DNA from: Candidatus Poseidoniales archaeon
Lineage (GTDB): Archaea > Thermoplasmatota > Poseidoniia > Poseidoniales > Poseidoniaceae
DNA: 52,219 nucleotides
Direction of reading: 5' to 3'
NCBI GenBank assembly: GCA_003602605.1
Contig: QQRW01000055.1
Span: 1-52,219 of the forward strand
The translations under genes were made by a program, and so were the position numbers. Numbering within the stretch: position 1 is the first letter of the stretch; each line of letters begins with the position of its first letter. This document shows positions 33,648 through 41,520 of this stretch, in pieces. The notes under the pieces were generated by a model. That model searched no databases and was not told the DNA's origin. It worked only from the letters and a program-made list of their open reading frames with translations.

Positions 33648-34942
33648 GCGGACACGGTTCTCACGTTGAAAACGGAATTTGGATGCGCGCTGCCATGATG
33701 GGAGGAATCATCCTTGCCATTGGTGTACTGTTGTTTGCAACGCTCGGCATCGCCTTGGCAGATGGTAAGCACGAAACCTGGAAGCAGTTGGAAGACGACT
33801 ATCATCATGAAGAAGAAGTACTTGCAGCTCAAGGCAACATCACAGAGGAGCAAGCAAAGCATCTCGATCATCTGCATCACGAAGAAATTGATGCACACCT
33901 TTCCTACCTTACTTACCGGGTTGCTGGCATTACCATCTTGCTGATGTCGATTACCTATGCTGCATTCATTGGTATTGGTGGTTTCCTAAACGCCAGTAAA
34001 CCACAAGCAGACCATGGAGACGGACATGATGACGAACATGAACATCATGGCTCAGCTTCACCGATTGTATTTGCCTTTGGTATAATGCTGTTTTTGATTG
34101 GTTTCCCAGACTTTGCCGTTGCTTGTAAGGCGATGCTAAGTTCAGATGTTACTGCGGATCTTAGTATGCTCGCAGTAAGTATGCTTGGATTGGTTACCAT
34201 TGTCATTGGTGTATCCAATTGGTGGTTCGAGGACTTACCTTTCGTTGGGCACGGAGAGCAAATTGCAACCTCGTATCCATTCGAAGGCGAACACATCCGC
34301 AAAGCAGGATTGTGGGTCTTCATTATGTCTGAAATTATGGTTTTCGCAACTTTCTTTTCTTCGTATCTCCGTATGCGCACAGAATGGTGTACTGACTGGG
34401 CTATTCGTGACGGTGTTGAGGCTTGTAAGGATGTTCCAGAAGGCACTGTTGTTACCGCATCGGATTTACTTCGTTACGATGTCGGAACTTTGATGCCAGG
34501 TGCTATCAACACATTTGCACTGATTATTTCATCATACACCATTGTATTGGCACTCAAGACGGCAAAGAATGCAAACTGGAAACCTTCTACTGGATTTATG
34601 GGCAAACTTATGCCCACCCGCCAAGCAGCAGTCCGAAATTATTTGATTGCTACACTCCTACTTGGTTCGCTGTTCATCGTTCTCAAACTCGTTGAATGGA
34701 GCCACTTGGTTGCAGAAGGCTTCGACATTGGAACCGTTCAGGGTTCAATTTTCTACATCGCAACTGGTGCGCACGGACTGCACGTCTTCATTGGCTTGCT
34801 CGTTATGCTGTACTTGGTATTCAAGGCCGACACAGTTGGCTTTGACGAAGACAATGCACAGGGTATCGAATACTTCGGTCTCTACTGGCACTTTGTCGAC
34901 TTGGCTTGGGTTGTAATCTTCCCAGCATTCTATCTGTATTGA
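33644..34942 (+). CDS. coxC: Cytochrome c oxidase subunit III with His-rich N-terminal extension
   Basis: 432-residue subunit III, stabilising the oxidase and its proton uptake. The C-terminal part (about 139-432) has the normal seven helices with RKAGLWVFIMSEIMVFATFF, TGAHGLHVFIGLLVML and YWHFVDLAWVVIFPAFY. Ahead of it are about 135 extra residues with two more TM helices (14-39 and 92-114) and two His/Asp/Glu-rich loops: DDYHHEEEV and LDHLHHEEIDAH between the helices, and DHGDGHDDEHEHHG after them. Such loops suggest copper or zinc binding, but that is inference. ATG overlaps the CoxA stop (ATGA). Nine-residue spacing to the next gene includes a Shine-Dalgarno site. Confidence 0.92.
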   Translation: MSGHGSHVENGIWMRAAMMGGIILAIGVLLFATLGIALADGKHETWKQLEDDYHHEEEVLAAQGNITEEQAKHLDHLHHEEIDAHLSYLTYRVAGITILLMSITYAAFIGIGGFLNASKPQADHGDGHDDEHEHHGSASPIVFAFGIMLFLIGFPDFAVACKAMLSSDVTADLSMLAVSMLGLVTIVIGVSNWWFEDLPFVGHGEQIATSYPFEGEHIRKAGLWVFIMSEIMVFATFFSSYLRMRTEWCTDWAIRDGVEACKDVPEGTVVTASDLLRYDVGTLMPGAINTFALIISSYTIVLALKTAKNANWKPSTGFMGKLMPTRQAAVRNYLIATLLLGSLFIVLKLVEWSHLVAEGFDIGTVQGSIFYIATGAHGLHVFIGLLVMLYLVFKADTVGFDEDNAQGIEYFGLYWHFVDLAWVVIFPAFYLY

Positions 34943-34947
34943 GGTGA
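34941..34947 (+). promoter_or_regulatory. Shine-Dalgarno site of the subunit IV gene
   Basis: GAGGTGA, partly inside the CoxC stop codon, lies 4 bases before the ATG at 34952. Confidence 0.55.
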
Positions 34948-34951
34948 AAAA

Positions 34952-35314
34952 ATGGGCGAACATGTTGAATTTATGGGCAAAGACATCTACTTCTGGAATT
35001 TTATCGTTTTGATGTTCTTCACTCTTTTTGAAGTAGGTGCGGTTTTTTTCGAAGTTATTCCAGGGACCGATATTGAAATCACAAAATCCGCAGTATGGGC
35101 GATTCTTATTATTGTTGGAATCATCAAAGGCTACGGAATTGCAGCTTATTTCATGCACTTGAAAGACGATCCACGCATTTACACTCGAACTGCGCTGTTC
35201 CCGGTTCTATTCGTTCTTCTGATGCTTTGGGGTATTGGTCTATCCAACCCTGCTGGCGTTACTGACTTGCCAAGTTGGTGCACCCCGAACTGGGATTATG
35301 CAACTACTCGTTGA
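34952..35314 (+). CDS. Cytochrome c oxidase subunit IV-like (prokaryotic CoxD/CyoD type)
   Basis: 120-residue small membrane subunit with three TM helices (FIVLMFFTLFEVGAVFF, VWAILIIVGIIKGYGIAAYF, LFPVLFVLLMLWGIGL). The conserved AAYFMHLKDDPR after TM2 identifies the prokaryotic subunit IV family, which helps CuB loading or complex stability. It sits fourth in the operon as in many bacterial sets. A polar tail with one Cys follows TM3. Confidence 0.88.
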   Translation: MGEHVEFMGKDIYFWNFIVLMFFTLFEVGAVFFEVIPGTDIEITKSAVWAILIIVGIIKGYGIAAYFMHLKDDPRIYTRTALFPVLFVLLMLWGIGLSNPAGVTDLPSWCTPNWDYATTR

Positions 35315-35368
35315 ACACTTTGACAACTCTTCAAAGGATTGATAATGCACCGTTGTTGGGCTTTATTC

Positions 35369-36910
35369 ATGGACAGGAAAGTTTTCGTTAGCCTAGCAAT
35401 GGCTATCCTTCTCTTGATCGCATCAGCTCCGCTCGCATCAGCTTACAAGGGACATCAACTCTCTCGTGCTGAAGTTGTTGACTTTACATTGGTCGACCAG
35501 AACAATGAAAACTTCACTTTTTCACAAAGTTTCTCCGATGTTCATGTCATTGCATTTATTTTCACACGGTGTCCAGATGTTTGCCCTGTAATCACCCAGT
35601 CGCTCAAGTTGGTACAAGATGGTCTTTCAAATGAAGATGCTGAAAAAGTGGAATTTGTCTCGATTACAGTAGACCCAAGTTACGATACTCCTGAACAACT
35701 CAAACTTTTTACAGACTATCACAACATTGACTGGCCACATCTTAGCGGCGACAAGGATGTTCTCAAGGACGTGTACAATTCTTTCGGGATTATCGTTGAG
35801 GAAGAAGTTATTGAGGCACATGTTGCAAACGCAGACCCGACCGTAACTTATGTGGACACCAATGGAAACTCAAGCGAAATGATGTTCGCTCCGAACGGTT
35901 GGACTATGAATGAGATTCTCGCTGATGAGGCAAACTGGACAATCAACGCCACATACGGCCAATACGGTCATTTCATCTCTGGAATAAACGGCGTTGAATC
36001 TCCTTCTGACATGTCGTGGTACTGGTCTCTCAACATTTTCAATGAATCATCCGGTTCTTGGGAAGAATCTATGCAAGGCATCGACTCAATTGATGGGCTG
36101 GAGAACAGTGATTTGCTTTGGGCAGCTTCCACAGCCAACACTTCTCTTATTCATGCCCCAGAAGGAAATGAATCCTCGCCTTCGATTACAGTTCTCTATC
36201 CAGACAATACAAGTCAGAACCATTCGCTTCAAGCCGACTTCAATGCTTACCATCTTACGAAGGGTGCCTTTTCGAGCGTCGGAATGAACTCAACGTTCAG
36301 CAACGGAAATTACGGCCACATGCTCACCTCAATCGATGATGTGAGCAGCCCCAGTGACTGGTCCTGGTACTGGTCCCTTTACACTTGGAACATGACCAGT
36401 AACAGCTGGGATGAATCGATGGTCGGCGTCGACGATCTTGTCGAACCCACATACATTGCTTGGGCACCAAATTCGACGAGTACTTCTGACATTCCTATGC
36501 CAGAATCACTGCGTCCAACCGATATCATGGCCCCCCAAGTATGCGATGGCCATGGATGGGAGATGGGCTCTGGAGAAGGCAAACACTGTATGTGTGATGA
36601 GGGCTTTGAATGGGGCGAAGATGACCGATTGTCCTGTGTGTCAATCGAGGAAACGGATGTTGAGTATACGGTTGGTCACTCTACAATTACTTTCATCATG
36701 GATGGAATGAAGCCGAAAATCGCTTGGAGTGGAGATTCCTGGAAAGCGGATGATTTCCGTGCAGATCTTGAGCAGGTGATCGCTTCTCAGTCTTCCTCAG
36801 ACTCCTCGAACCCACTTCCGGGTATGACTTTCCTCATCGCAGTAACCGGTTTGACTTTTGCCGCAGCGGTTGTTCATATTGGTTCAAAGGTTGAACGAGA
36901 TGAAGCGTAA
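35369..36910 (+). CDS. Sco1/SenC-like copper chaperone with repeated C-terminal modules and TM
   Basis: Likely delivers copper to CuA during oxidase assembly. Signal peptide 1-25; thioredoxin-like Sco domain about 30-185 with the metal site C68-PDV-C72 (TRCPDVCPV) and the third ligand H151. Unlike ordinary Sco proteins (about 200 residues) it continues with two related modules, GHFISGINGVESPSDMSWYW (201-220) and GHMLTSIDDVSSPSDWSWYW (316-335), each about 60 residues with a W-x-E/D-S-M end, like DUF4430-type ligand domains. An EGF-like Cys cluster (C392, C407, C409, C423) and a TM at about 484-504 follow. ATG 35369 directly precedes the signal peptide; 35345 is another candidate. Last gene of the cox operon, about 55 bases after subunit IV. 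Confidence 0.88.
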   Translation: MDRKVFVSLAMAILLLIASAPLASAYKGHQLSRAEVVDFTLVDQNNENFTFSQSFSDVHVIAFIFTRCPDVCPVITQSLKLVQDGLSNEDAEKVEFVSITVDPSYDTPEQLKLFTDYHNIDWPHLSGDKDVLKDVYNSFGIIVEEEVIEAHVANADPTVTYVDTNGNSSEMMFAPNGWTMNEILADEANWTINATYGQYGHFISGINGVESPSDMSWYWSLNIFNESSGSWEESMQGIDSIDGLENSDLLWAASTANTSLIHAPEGNESSPSITVLYPDNTSQNHSLQADFNAYHLTKGAFSSVGMNSTFSNGNYGHMLTSIDDVSSPSDWSWYWSLYTWNMTSNSWDESMVGVDDLVEPTYIAWAPNSTSTSDIPMPESLRPTDIMAPQVCDGHGWEMGSGEGKHCMCDEGFEWGEDDRLSCVSIEETDVEYTVGHSTITFIMDGMKPKIAWSGDSWKADDFRADLEQVIASQSSSDSSNPLPGMTFLIAVTGLTFAAAVVHIGSKVERDEA

Positions 36911-36973
36911 GGCTCATAGCGAGTTGACAACCGACCTGCATTTGCGATATCGGGGTCTCGCATCCCGAACACT

Positions 36974-37056
36974 GCAGAGATCGCATAGCCCGGTAGTGCG
37001 GTGGACTTGAAATCCACTGTCCCTTGGACACGGGGGTTCGAATCCCTCTCTCTGCG
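36974..37056 (+). tRNA. tRNA-Ser (anticodon TGA)
   Basis: Cloverleaf folds fully: acceptor GCAGAGA/TCTCTGC (36974-36980 with 37049-37055), D stem GCA/TGC, anticodon stem GTGGA/TCCAC with loop CTTGAAA (anticodon 37008-37010), and T stem GGGGG/CCCTC with loop TTCGAAT. The long variable arm GTCC-CTT-GGAC is typical of serine tRNAs, and the discriminator base is G. CCA is not encoded. No intron. Confidence 0.96.
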
Positions 37057-37123
37057 CCTTTCCGATTTTACCGATTTGTGCTGGCTTCTCAACGGAAGAG
37101 TTCTCAAACTAAAGCGCACCTCG

Positions 37124-38602
37124 ATGTTCATGCGCAGGGCTCGATTCGCCGCCTTCCTCGTTCTCAGCATGGTCTTAGCAGGCTGCTTAGGTCCTACGAC
37201 TGCCTCATGGGGCAAGGACAGTGGCGCAGTGCATGTCGATTTGAATCAAGAGTCCACGACCATTACCACTTCACTCGGCTCAGAGAGTCAAACATTCACA
37301 GGTATCGAACCGATTGGATGTGCGACTGAAGAAGGAGAACTTGGAACGAACACCTCAACACCAGTTTCTTTCCCCGGTTATCTCGCATCAAGTGCCATTT
37401 ATTCCTCTCACTCTGATGCAGATGTCAGTGGCTTGGACTTCGCCGTGACAGCCAGTGTAGCCATTGAACAAATGTCTTCTTCATTTGCCGAGTCTGTTGT
37501 TGAGGGCGAAGGTTCTCGAATCGATTTGAAGAGTTGGTTGAACCCGCTTCAACCCAAAACAGGAATGGGCACGGTTAATCTGGAAAAAATTAATTCTGAC
37601 ACAGAATCGAAATGGTATGTTCTCGGTCTTATTCCTACCACGGAGAACATCCAAAATGGCATGTTAGCGGTCGATGAATGGCATCAATCCATTACCATCT
37701 ACGGCTATCTTGTTCAAATGGAATCCTCGAACAGCAATTCTTTTGGTACTTTTAATTCACAAGAAGCCAATGCAGATTGCAGTATCAAAATCAGTTCAAG
37801 CAACAACGAACGCCTCTATGTCCTTGTTACATCCATCGAACTCGGTGACTCAACCGTGAGTTCGAGCGGTGAAGCCAGTGATGAATGGGTTCACGGAGAT
37901 GTTCCAGTTTTCACCCGAGGCGGCTACAAATTTTTCTTCATAATCGTAGGTATTGGCGGTGGAGTAGGTGCTTTCATTTTGTCAAAGATGTTTGTTCTTC
38001 AAGGAGCCAAATCTTCGATGAAAAACCTCATCGGAAAATCGGGCATGGACGCCGTTAAACAAGTCAAAAAGGACGTCAAATCGGCAAAAGCATCGGGATT
38101 GACTTCTCCGAGTGACCGTCAGAGGGAATCCAGGAAGCAAGCACAAAAGTCATACAATGAACCGAAGAGTAAATCCTCAGAACCAGCGCTTGCTGGATTC
38201 GACCTTGATAGTGTACTCTCGTCAAGCCCGAGTACCAGTTCAACCAATGAATTCGGCGGTGGCAAGTCTTCTGTTGTTAAAACAGAGGAATCCAAAGAGA
38301 TGGAGAGGGATTTCACGAAGCCTACTTCTGAGTTTACACCGCCATCAAACCGCATTACAGTTCCTCCGCGTCAATCCTCGGCGAACATCACTTCCAGTCA
38401 ACCAACATCCCAACCAACTGAACACTTTACTTCGGCCGCTCCAAAATCGAAAGCCACATCAGGCCCTCCAAAGCGCAAAACCGTTCGTAAAAGAAAGGCT
38501 GCAGTCAAACAGGAACAGCCCGAAGTGACCCCAGAACCTCAGCAACAAGAGAGGCAAACATACGACGAACCCGACGAGGATTTTTCTGATTTCTCATTCT
38601 AA
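37124..38602 (+). CDS. Lipoprotein with single TM and charged cytoplasmic tail
   Basis: 492-residue envelope protein. The signal ends in a lipobox LSMVLAGC with C21 as the likely lipid anchor. The exported region (22-270) is Ser/Thr/Glu-rich without a motif I know. A TM lies near 275-297 (FFFIIVGIGGGVGAFILSKMF). A long cytoplasmic tail is low complexity: Lys/Ser/Pro/Glu-rich with PPKRKTVRKRK and an acidic end PDEDFSDFSF. Having both a lipobox and an internal TM is unusual. I place the start at ATG 37124 (or 37130), not at the open frame that begins inside the tRNA gene. Its stop overlaps the convergent lipid kinase by 4 bases. Confidence 0.75.
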   Translation: MFMRRARFAAFLVLSMVLAGCLGPTTASWGKDSGAVHVDLNQESTTITTSLGSESQTFTGIEPIGCATEEGELGTNTSTPVSFPGYLASSAIYSSHSDADVSGLDFAVTASVAIEQMSSSFAESVVEGEGSRIDLKSWLNPLQPKTGMGTVNLEKINSDTESKWYVLGLIPTTENIQNGMLAVDEWHQSITIYGYLVQMESSNSNSFGTFNSQEANADCSIKISSSNNERLYVLVTSIELGDSTVSSSGEASDEWVHGDVPVFTRGGYKFFFIIVGIGGGVGAFILSKMFVLQGAKSSMKNLIGKSGMDAVKQVKKDVKSAKASGLTSPSDRQRESRKQAQKSYNEPKSKSSEPALAGFDLDSVLSSSPSTSSTNEFGGGKSSVVKTEESKEMERDFTKPTSEFTPPSNRITVPPRQSSANITSSQPTSQPTEHFTSAAPKSKATSGPPKRKTVRKRKAAVKQEQPEVTPEPQQQERQTYDEPDEDFSDFSF

Positions 38603-39657
38603 TTGGGTACGCAGATCTGAACAGCATTCGATAGAACTTCCATCTGCAGTGGGGTGGAACCAATGTTTTCGCCATCGACATTTATTGCTGCGGGGGCGGG
38701 AGTATCTATCCTCAGTGTTTTGAACTTGTGATAATCAACGCGTGGATGAAACACGTGCCTACCTTCACTTTTGAGCATTCCAAATGCTTTGAGAACATCA
38801 CGGCGTGTCATCTTCTTCAGTATCCCGATATCCATCATGCCATCATCAAGAGACGCTCCAGGGGCCAGCGGTAGCATTGAACCTCCAGTTTGGCTGTTTT
38901 GTATCAAAAAGAGCGTGTAGTCGTCTTCCATTGTCGTGCCATCGAGAGTGAGAGTAGCATGACGGCGGTTGTTGGCCATTATTGCCATAAGAATCCCGAC
39001 ATCGTAACGGATCGGACCCATCCAACGCATGCGCTCAGCCTTGATAGTTGAATCTACACCGAGTCCCCAGGTAACGAGGTTATGGCTGTAGCGCACAGTA
39101 CGACCTTTTTCGGAACCTGGTAGCCCCTCTACCATTTCTACTCTAGCTAGATCGAGGTTTTGCCATGTGCCTTTGAGAATACCTTGAACTGCCTGTTCTG
39201 TTGATGTTAATCTTAGGTCATTTGCCACCGAATTACCGGTGCCGGCAGGGATGAGGGCGAATCTTTCGCTTTGTTCGGAGGTTGCCTTCATACGGCCTGT
39301 AATCACTTCAGAAAGACTCCCATCGCCCCCAACTACTGCAAAAATATCGTTTGGATGGGCTTGAATTGATTCAGCGATCTCGATCAAGTGACCACTGTGG
39401 GCTGAAAAATGGATTTCCACTGACTTACCTTCGCTTTCAAGTATTTCCTTGACTTTTTCACCAATTCTTTGACCTTTTTTCTTACCTGAGAAAGGATTTA
39501 CAAGCAGATGGATGCATCCTATGTCCGTATTCTGCACAGGCTTTTGAGTGAAAACAGGAGAATAAACAGGTTTGTGTACGCCTTTTTTCTTCTTAGAAGA
39601 TGAGTCCGGCTCGAACTCAAGCGCAGCGGGTACTTGGCCCGTTCCTTCGTTTGGCAT
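38599..39657 (-). CDS. Diacylglycerol/lipid kinase family protein
   Basis: Predicted ATP-dependent lipid kinase, perhaps for archaeal ether lipids or diacylglycerol-like substrates. The 352-residue product has LLVNPFSGKKKGQ, the nucleotide loop VVGGDGSLSEV, IPAGTGNSVANDL and the C-terminal beta domain ending with INVDGENIGSTPLQMEV, all in DAGK/YegS order. The first 45 residues form a Lys-rich extra head (SSKKKKGVHK). ATG at 39657 is clear. It is divergent from RibD across about 200 bases. Confidence 0.87.
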   Translation of the reverse strand: MPNEGTGQVPAALEFEPDSSSKKKKGVHKPVYSPVFTQKPVQNTDIGCIHLLVNPFSGKKKGQRIGEKVKEILESEGKSVEIHFSAHSGHLIEIAESIQAHPNDIFAVVGGDGSLSEVITGRMKATSEQSERFALIPAGTGNSVANDLRLTSTEQAVQGILKGTWQNLDLARVEMVEGLPGSEKGRTVRYSHNLVTWGLGVDSTIKAERMRWMGPIRYDVGILMAIMANNRRHATLTLDGTTMEDDYTLFLIQNSQTGGSMLPLAPGASLDDGMMDIGILKKMTRRDVLKAFGMLKSEGRHVFHPRVDYHKFKTLRIDTPAPAAINVDGENIGSTPLQMEVLSNAVQICVPN

Positions 39658-39792
39658 AACCTAATGTGGCGTGTTCTTGCTTTCAAGCCTTCTCTCCTAG
39701 CGCCTAATTGTTAATTGATTCATAGTGGGTGAGAATCCAACCAATATGCATAAATGATACTTTTTTTGTCCAATAAGGTCCGCAGTTCACGC

Positions 39793-39800
39793 TTTTAATA
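39793..39800 (+). promoter_or_regulatory. Candidate TATA box (TTTTAATA) for ribD
   Basis: TTTTAATA matches an archaeal box A. Transcription should start about 25 bases later, near 39822-39826. An ATG at 39806 would be upstream of that, so the box supports the RibD start at 39857. Confidence 0.45.
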
Positions 39801-39856
39801 CTGTAATGGTATTTGGAAAAGCAAGAAGTCTTGAACTCGGCCGGATTGGACTGCAC

Positions 39857-40906
39857 ATGGCGAACGCTTGGACCGTTGCTGATCAGCAGTTCATGCAAAG
39901 GGCACTTGATGTCGCTGAACGGGGCAGAGGGAAGGTGAGTCCGAACCCTTTGGTTGGCTGTGTTTTGGTAAAAGATGGAGCTATTATCGCTGAAGGTTGG
40001 CATGACCATCTTGGTGGGTTGCATGCAGAACAAATGGCCATTCATGATGCAGAATCGAACGGCCATTCTCCGAACGGTTCAGTCGCTTACGTCACACTCG
40101 AGCCCTGCAACCATTTCGGTCGAACGCCTCCGTGCACTGAAGCATTGATGTGGGCCGGCGTGAAGGAGGTTATTGTTGCCCATTACGACCCGAATCCTAC
40201 TGTGCGTGGAAAGGGAATCCAAGTCCTACAAGACGCTGGCATTGAAGTCCGTCAAGGTCTGCTTGAATCCGAAGCATCGGTTCAAATGAGCTCTTTTTTG
40301 CATTGGTGCGAACATCGACGCCCCCTAGTGACGGTCAAATTGGCAGTTGATGCTAACGGTTCTGTGGACGATAGACGCCTCGATGCTCAGCGTTTTACCT
40401 CAGAGGCTTGCTTGGACCGAGTTCACATGTTACGCAATGAGTGTGATGCCGTTTTAGTGGGTGTTGAAACCGTAATTCGTGACGACCCATTGTTGACCGT
40501 TCGTCGAGTTCCTTGTGAACGGCAGCCGTTGCGAGTGGTTATTGATCCGAACAATCGAGCACCATCGACTGCTAAGTTGTTTGCTGACGGTATTGAAACT
40601 CTACACATGAAAGAGGATTTTTCCTCTCTATCAGCTCTTCTCAATTTGCTAGGCGACCGAGAAATCCAACGGCTCATGGTCGAAGGCGGACCAAAGACAG
40701 CATCTTCCTTCCTGGACCAGGGCCTTGTCGATGAGTTTTACTTCATCCAAAGCCCAGTCGTTCACACAGAACCTGTTCCTTCAAACATAGATGCGAAGCG
40801 CCTCTCGGCTGCCGGCCTCACCCTTATTTCTTCAGAACAATGGGGTGACGAAGTTCTTCATTTCTGGTCGAGGTTGAATACGCCTACACAAAACCCTCGG
40901 AGTTGA
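39857..40906 (+). CDS. ribD: Bifunctional riboflavin biosynthesis protein RibD (deaminase-reductase)
   Basis: Deaminates and then reduces the pyrimidine intermediate of riboflavin synthesis. The 349-residue protein is the bacterial-style fusion. The N-terminal deaminase has the zinc ligands H56-A-E58 (GGLHAEQM) and C84 and C93 (EPCNHFGRTPPC) after SPNPLVGCVLV. The reductase part begins RPLVTVKLAVDANGSV and includes CDAVLVGVETVIRDDP and LMVEGGPKTASSFL. Archaea usually have a separate reductase and no RibD-type deaminase, so gain from bacteria is likely, but no other riboflavin gene is adjacent to show it. The start at 39857 is supported by the TATA position. Confidence 0.92.
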   Translation: MANAWTVADQQFMQRALDVAERGRGKVSPNPLVGCVLVKDGAIIAEGWHDHLGGLHAEQMAIHDAESNGHSPNGSVAYVTLEPCNHFGRTPPCTEALMWAGVKEVIVAHYDPNPTVRGKGIQVLQDAGIEVRQGLLESEASVQMSSFLHWCEHRRPLVTVKLAVDANGSVDDRRLDAQRFTSEACLDRVHMLRNECDAVLVGVETVIRDDPLLTVRRVPCERQPLRVVIDPNNRAPSTAKLFADGIETLHMKEDFSSLSALLNLLGDREIQRLMVEGGPKTASSFLDQGLVDEFYFIQSPVVHTEPVPSNIDAKRLSAAGLTLISSEQWGDEVLHFWSRLNTPTQNPRS

Positions 40907-40910
40907 GAAC

Positions 40911-41420
40911 TTGCACATTCTTCAGAGTACCCACGAGGATATTGAAGCTATACTTGCATTGTACGACGAAGCAACTGCTTTGCAGGCTTCGAAAGGCATG
41001 ACGCAATGGCCAAAGATTGACAGAAGCTTGGTCGAAATGGAAGTCGATGAAGGCCGTCAATGGAAAATGATGGAACAGGGTCAGATTGTTTGTGTTTGGG
41101 TTGTTGCCTTTGAAGATCCTCAAATTTGGGGTGAAAGAAAAGACGAGCCATCACTCTTCATCCACCGAATTGCCAACCACCCCCTTCACAGAGGTAGAGG
41201 TCTTGTTGGGGAACTTGTGGGCTGGGCTAAGTCGTATTGTTTACAGCAAAACCTTCGCTTTATTCGCCTCGACACGGTCGGATTCAACGAGGCACTTATT
41301 CGAGTTTATACAAGCCACGGGTTTACTGCTTTGGAGCCGATTCTACTCGACGACGCTACCGGCCTCCCGTCTCATTACCACGACGGCGAAGTCTACCTTT
41401 TTGAAATTCGGTTGAACTAA
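40911..41420 (+). CDS. GNAT family N-acetyltransferase
   Basis: 169-residue predicted acetyl-CoA-dependent acetyltransferase of unknown substrate. The core shows LFIHRIANHPLHRGRGLVGELVGWA, which contains the RGxGxVG acetyl-CoA loop, then RFIRLDTVGFNEALIRVYTSHGF, the usual final alpha-beta. Starts with a TTG at 40911 four bases after the RibD stop; no ATG is available near the conserved N-terminal part. Co-transcription with ribD is likely. Confidence 0.82.
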   Translation: MHILQSTHEDIEAILALYDEATALQASKGMTQWPKIDRSLVEMEVDEGRQWKMMEQGQIVCVWVVAFEDPQIWGERKDEPSLFIHRIANHPLHRGRGLVGELVGWAKSYCLQQNLRFIRLDTVGFNEALIRVYTSHGFTALEPILLDDATGLPSHYHDGEVYLFEIRLN

Positions 41421-41478
41421 TGTCTGTCTTGTCGAATCATTTCAATAGATAATCTACCCTTCATTAACGGTGTAATGT

Positions 41479-41507
41479 CTATAAGGGGAAGCCTGTTGAA
41501 ACGGCTT
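41479..41507 (+). promoter_or_regulatory. Candidate promoter and overlapping interrupted palindrome upstream of the duplicated binding protein
   Basis: CTATAAG (41479-41485) resembles a TATA box. Just 3 bases downstream lies an inverted repeat, AAGCC-T-GTT (41489-41497), GA, AAC-GGCTT (41500-41507), covering the expected start of transcription and ending 13 bases before the ATG. It could be an operator for a repressor or a stem in a very short leader. Identity of any regulator is unknown. Confidence 0.45.
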
Positions 41508-41520
41508 AGGAAGACTAATT

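Noticed and set aside
37001-37123. N-terminal extension of the lipoprotein frame through the tRNA-Ser gene
   Set aside because: The tRNA folds perfectly and the lipobox signal peptide starts at 37124, so the upstream frame is incidental.
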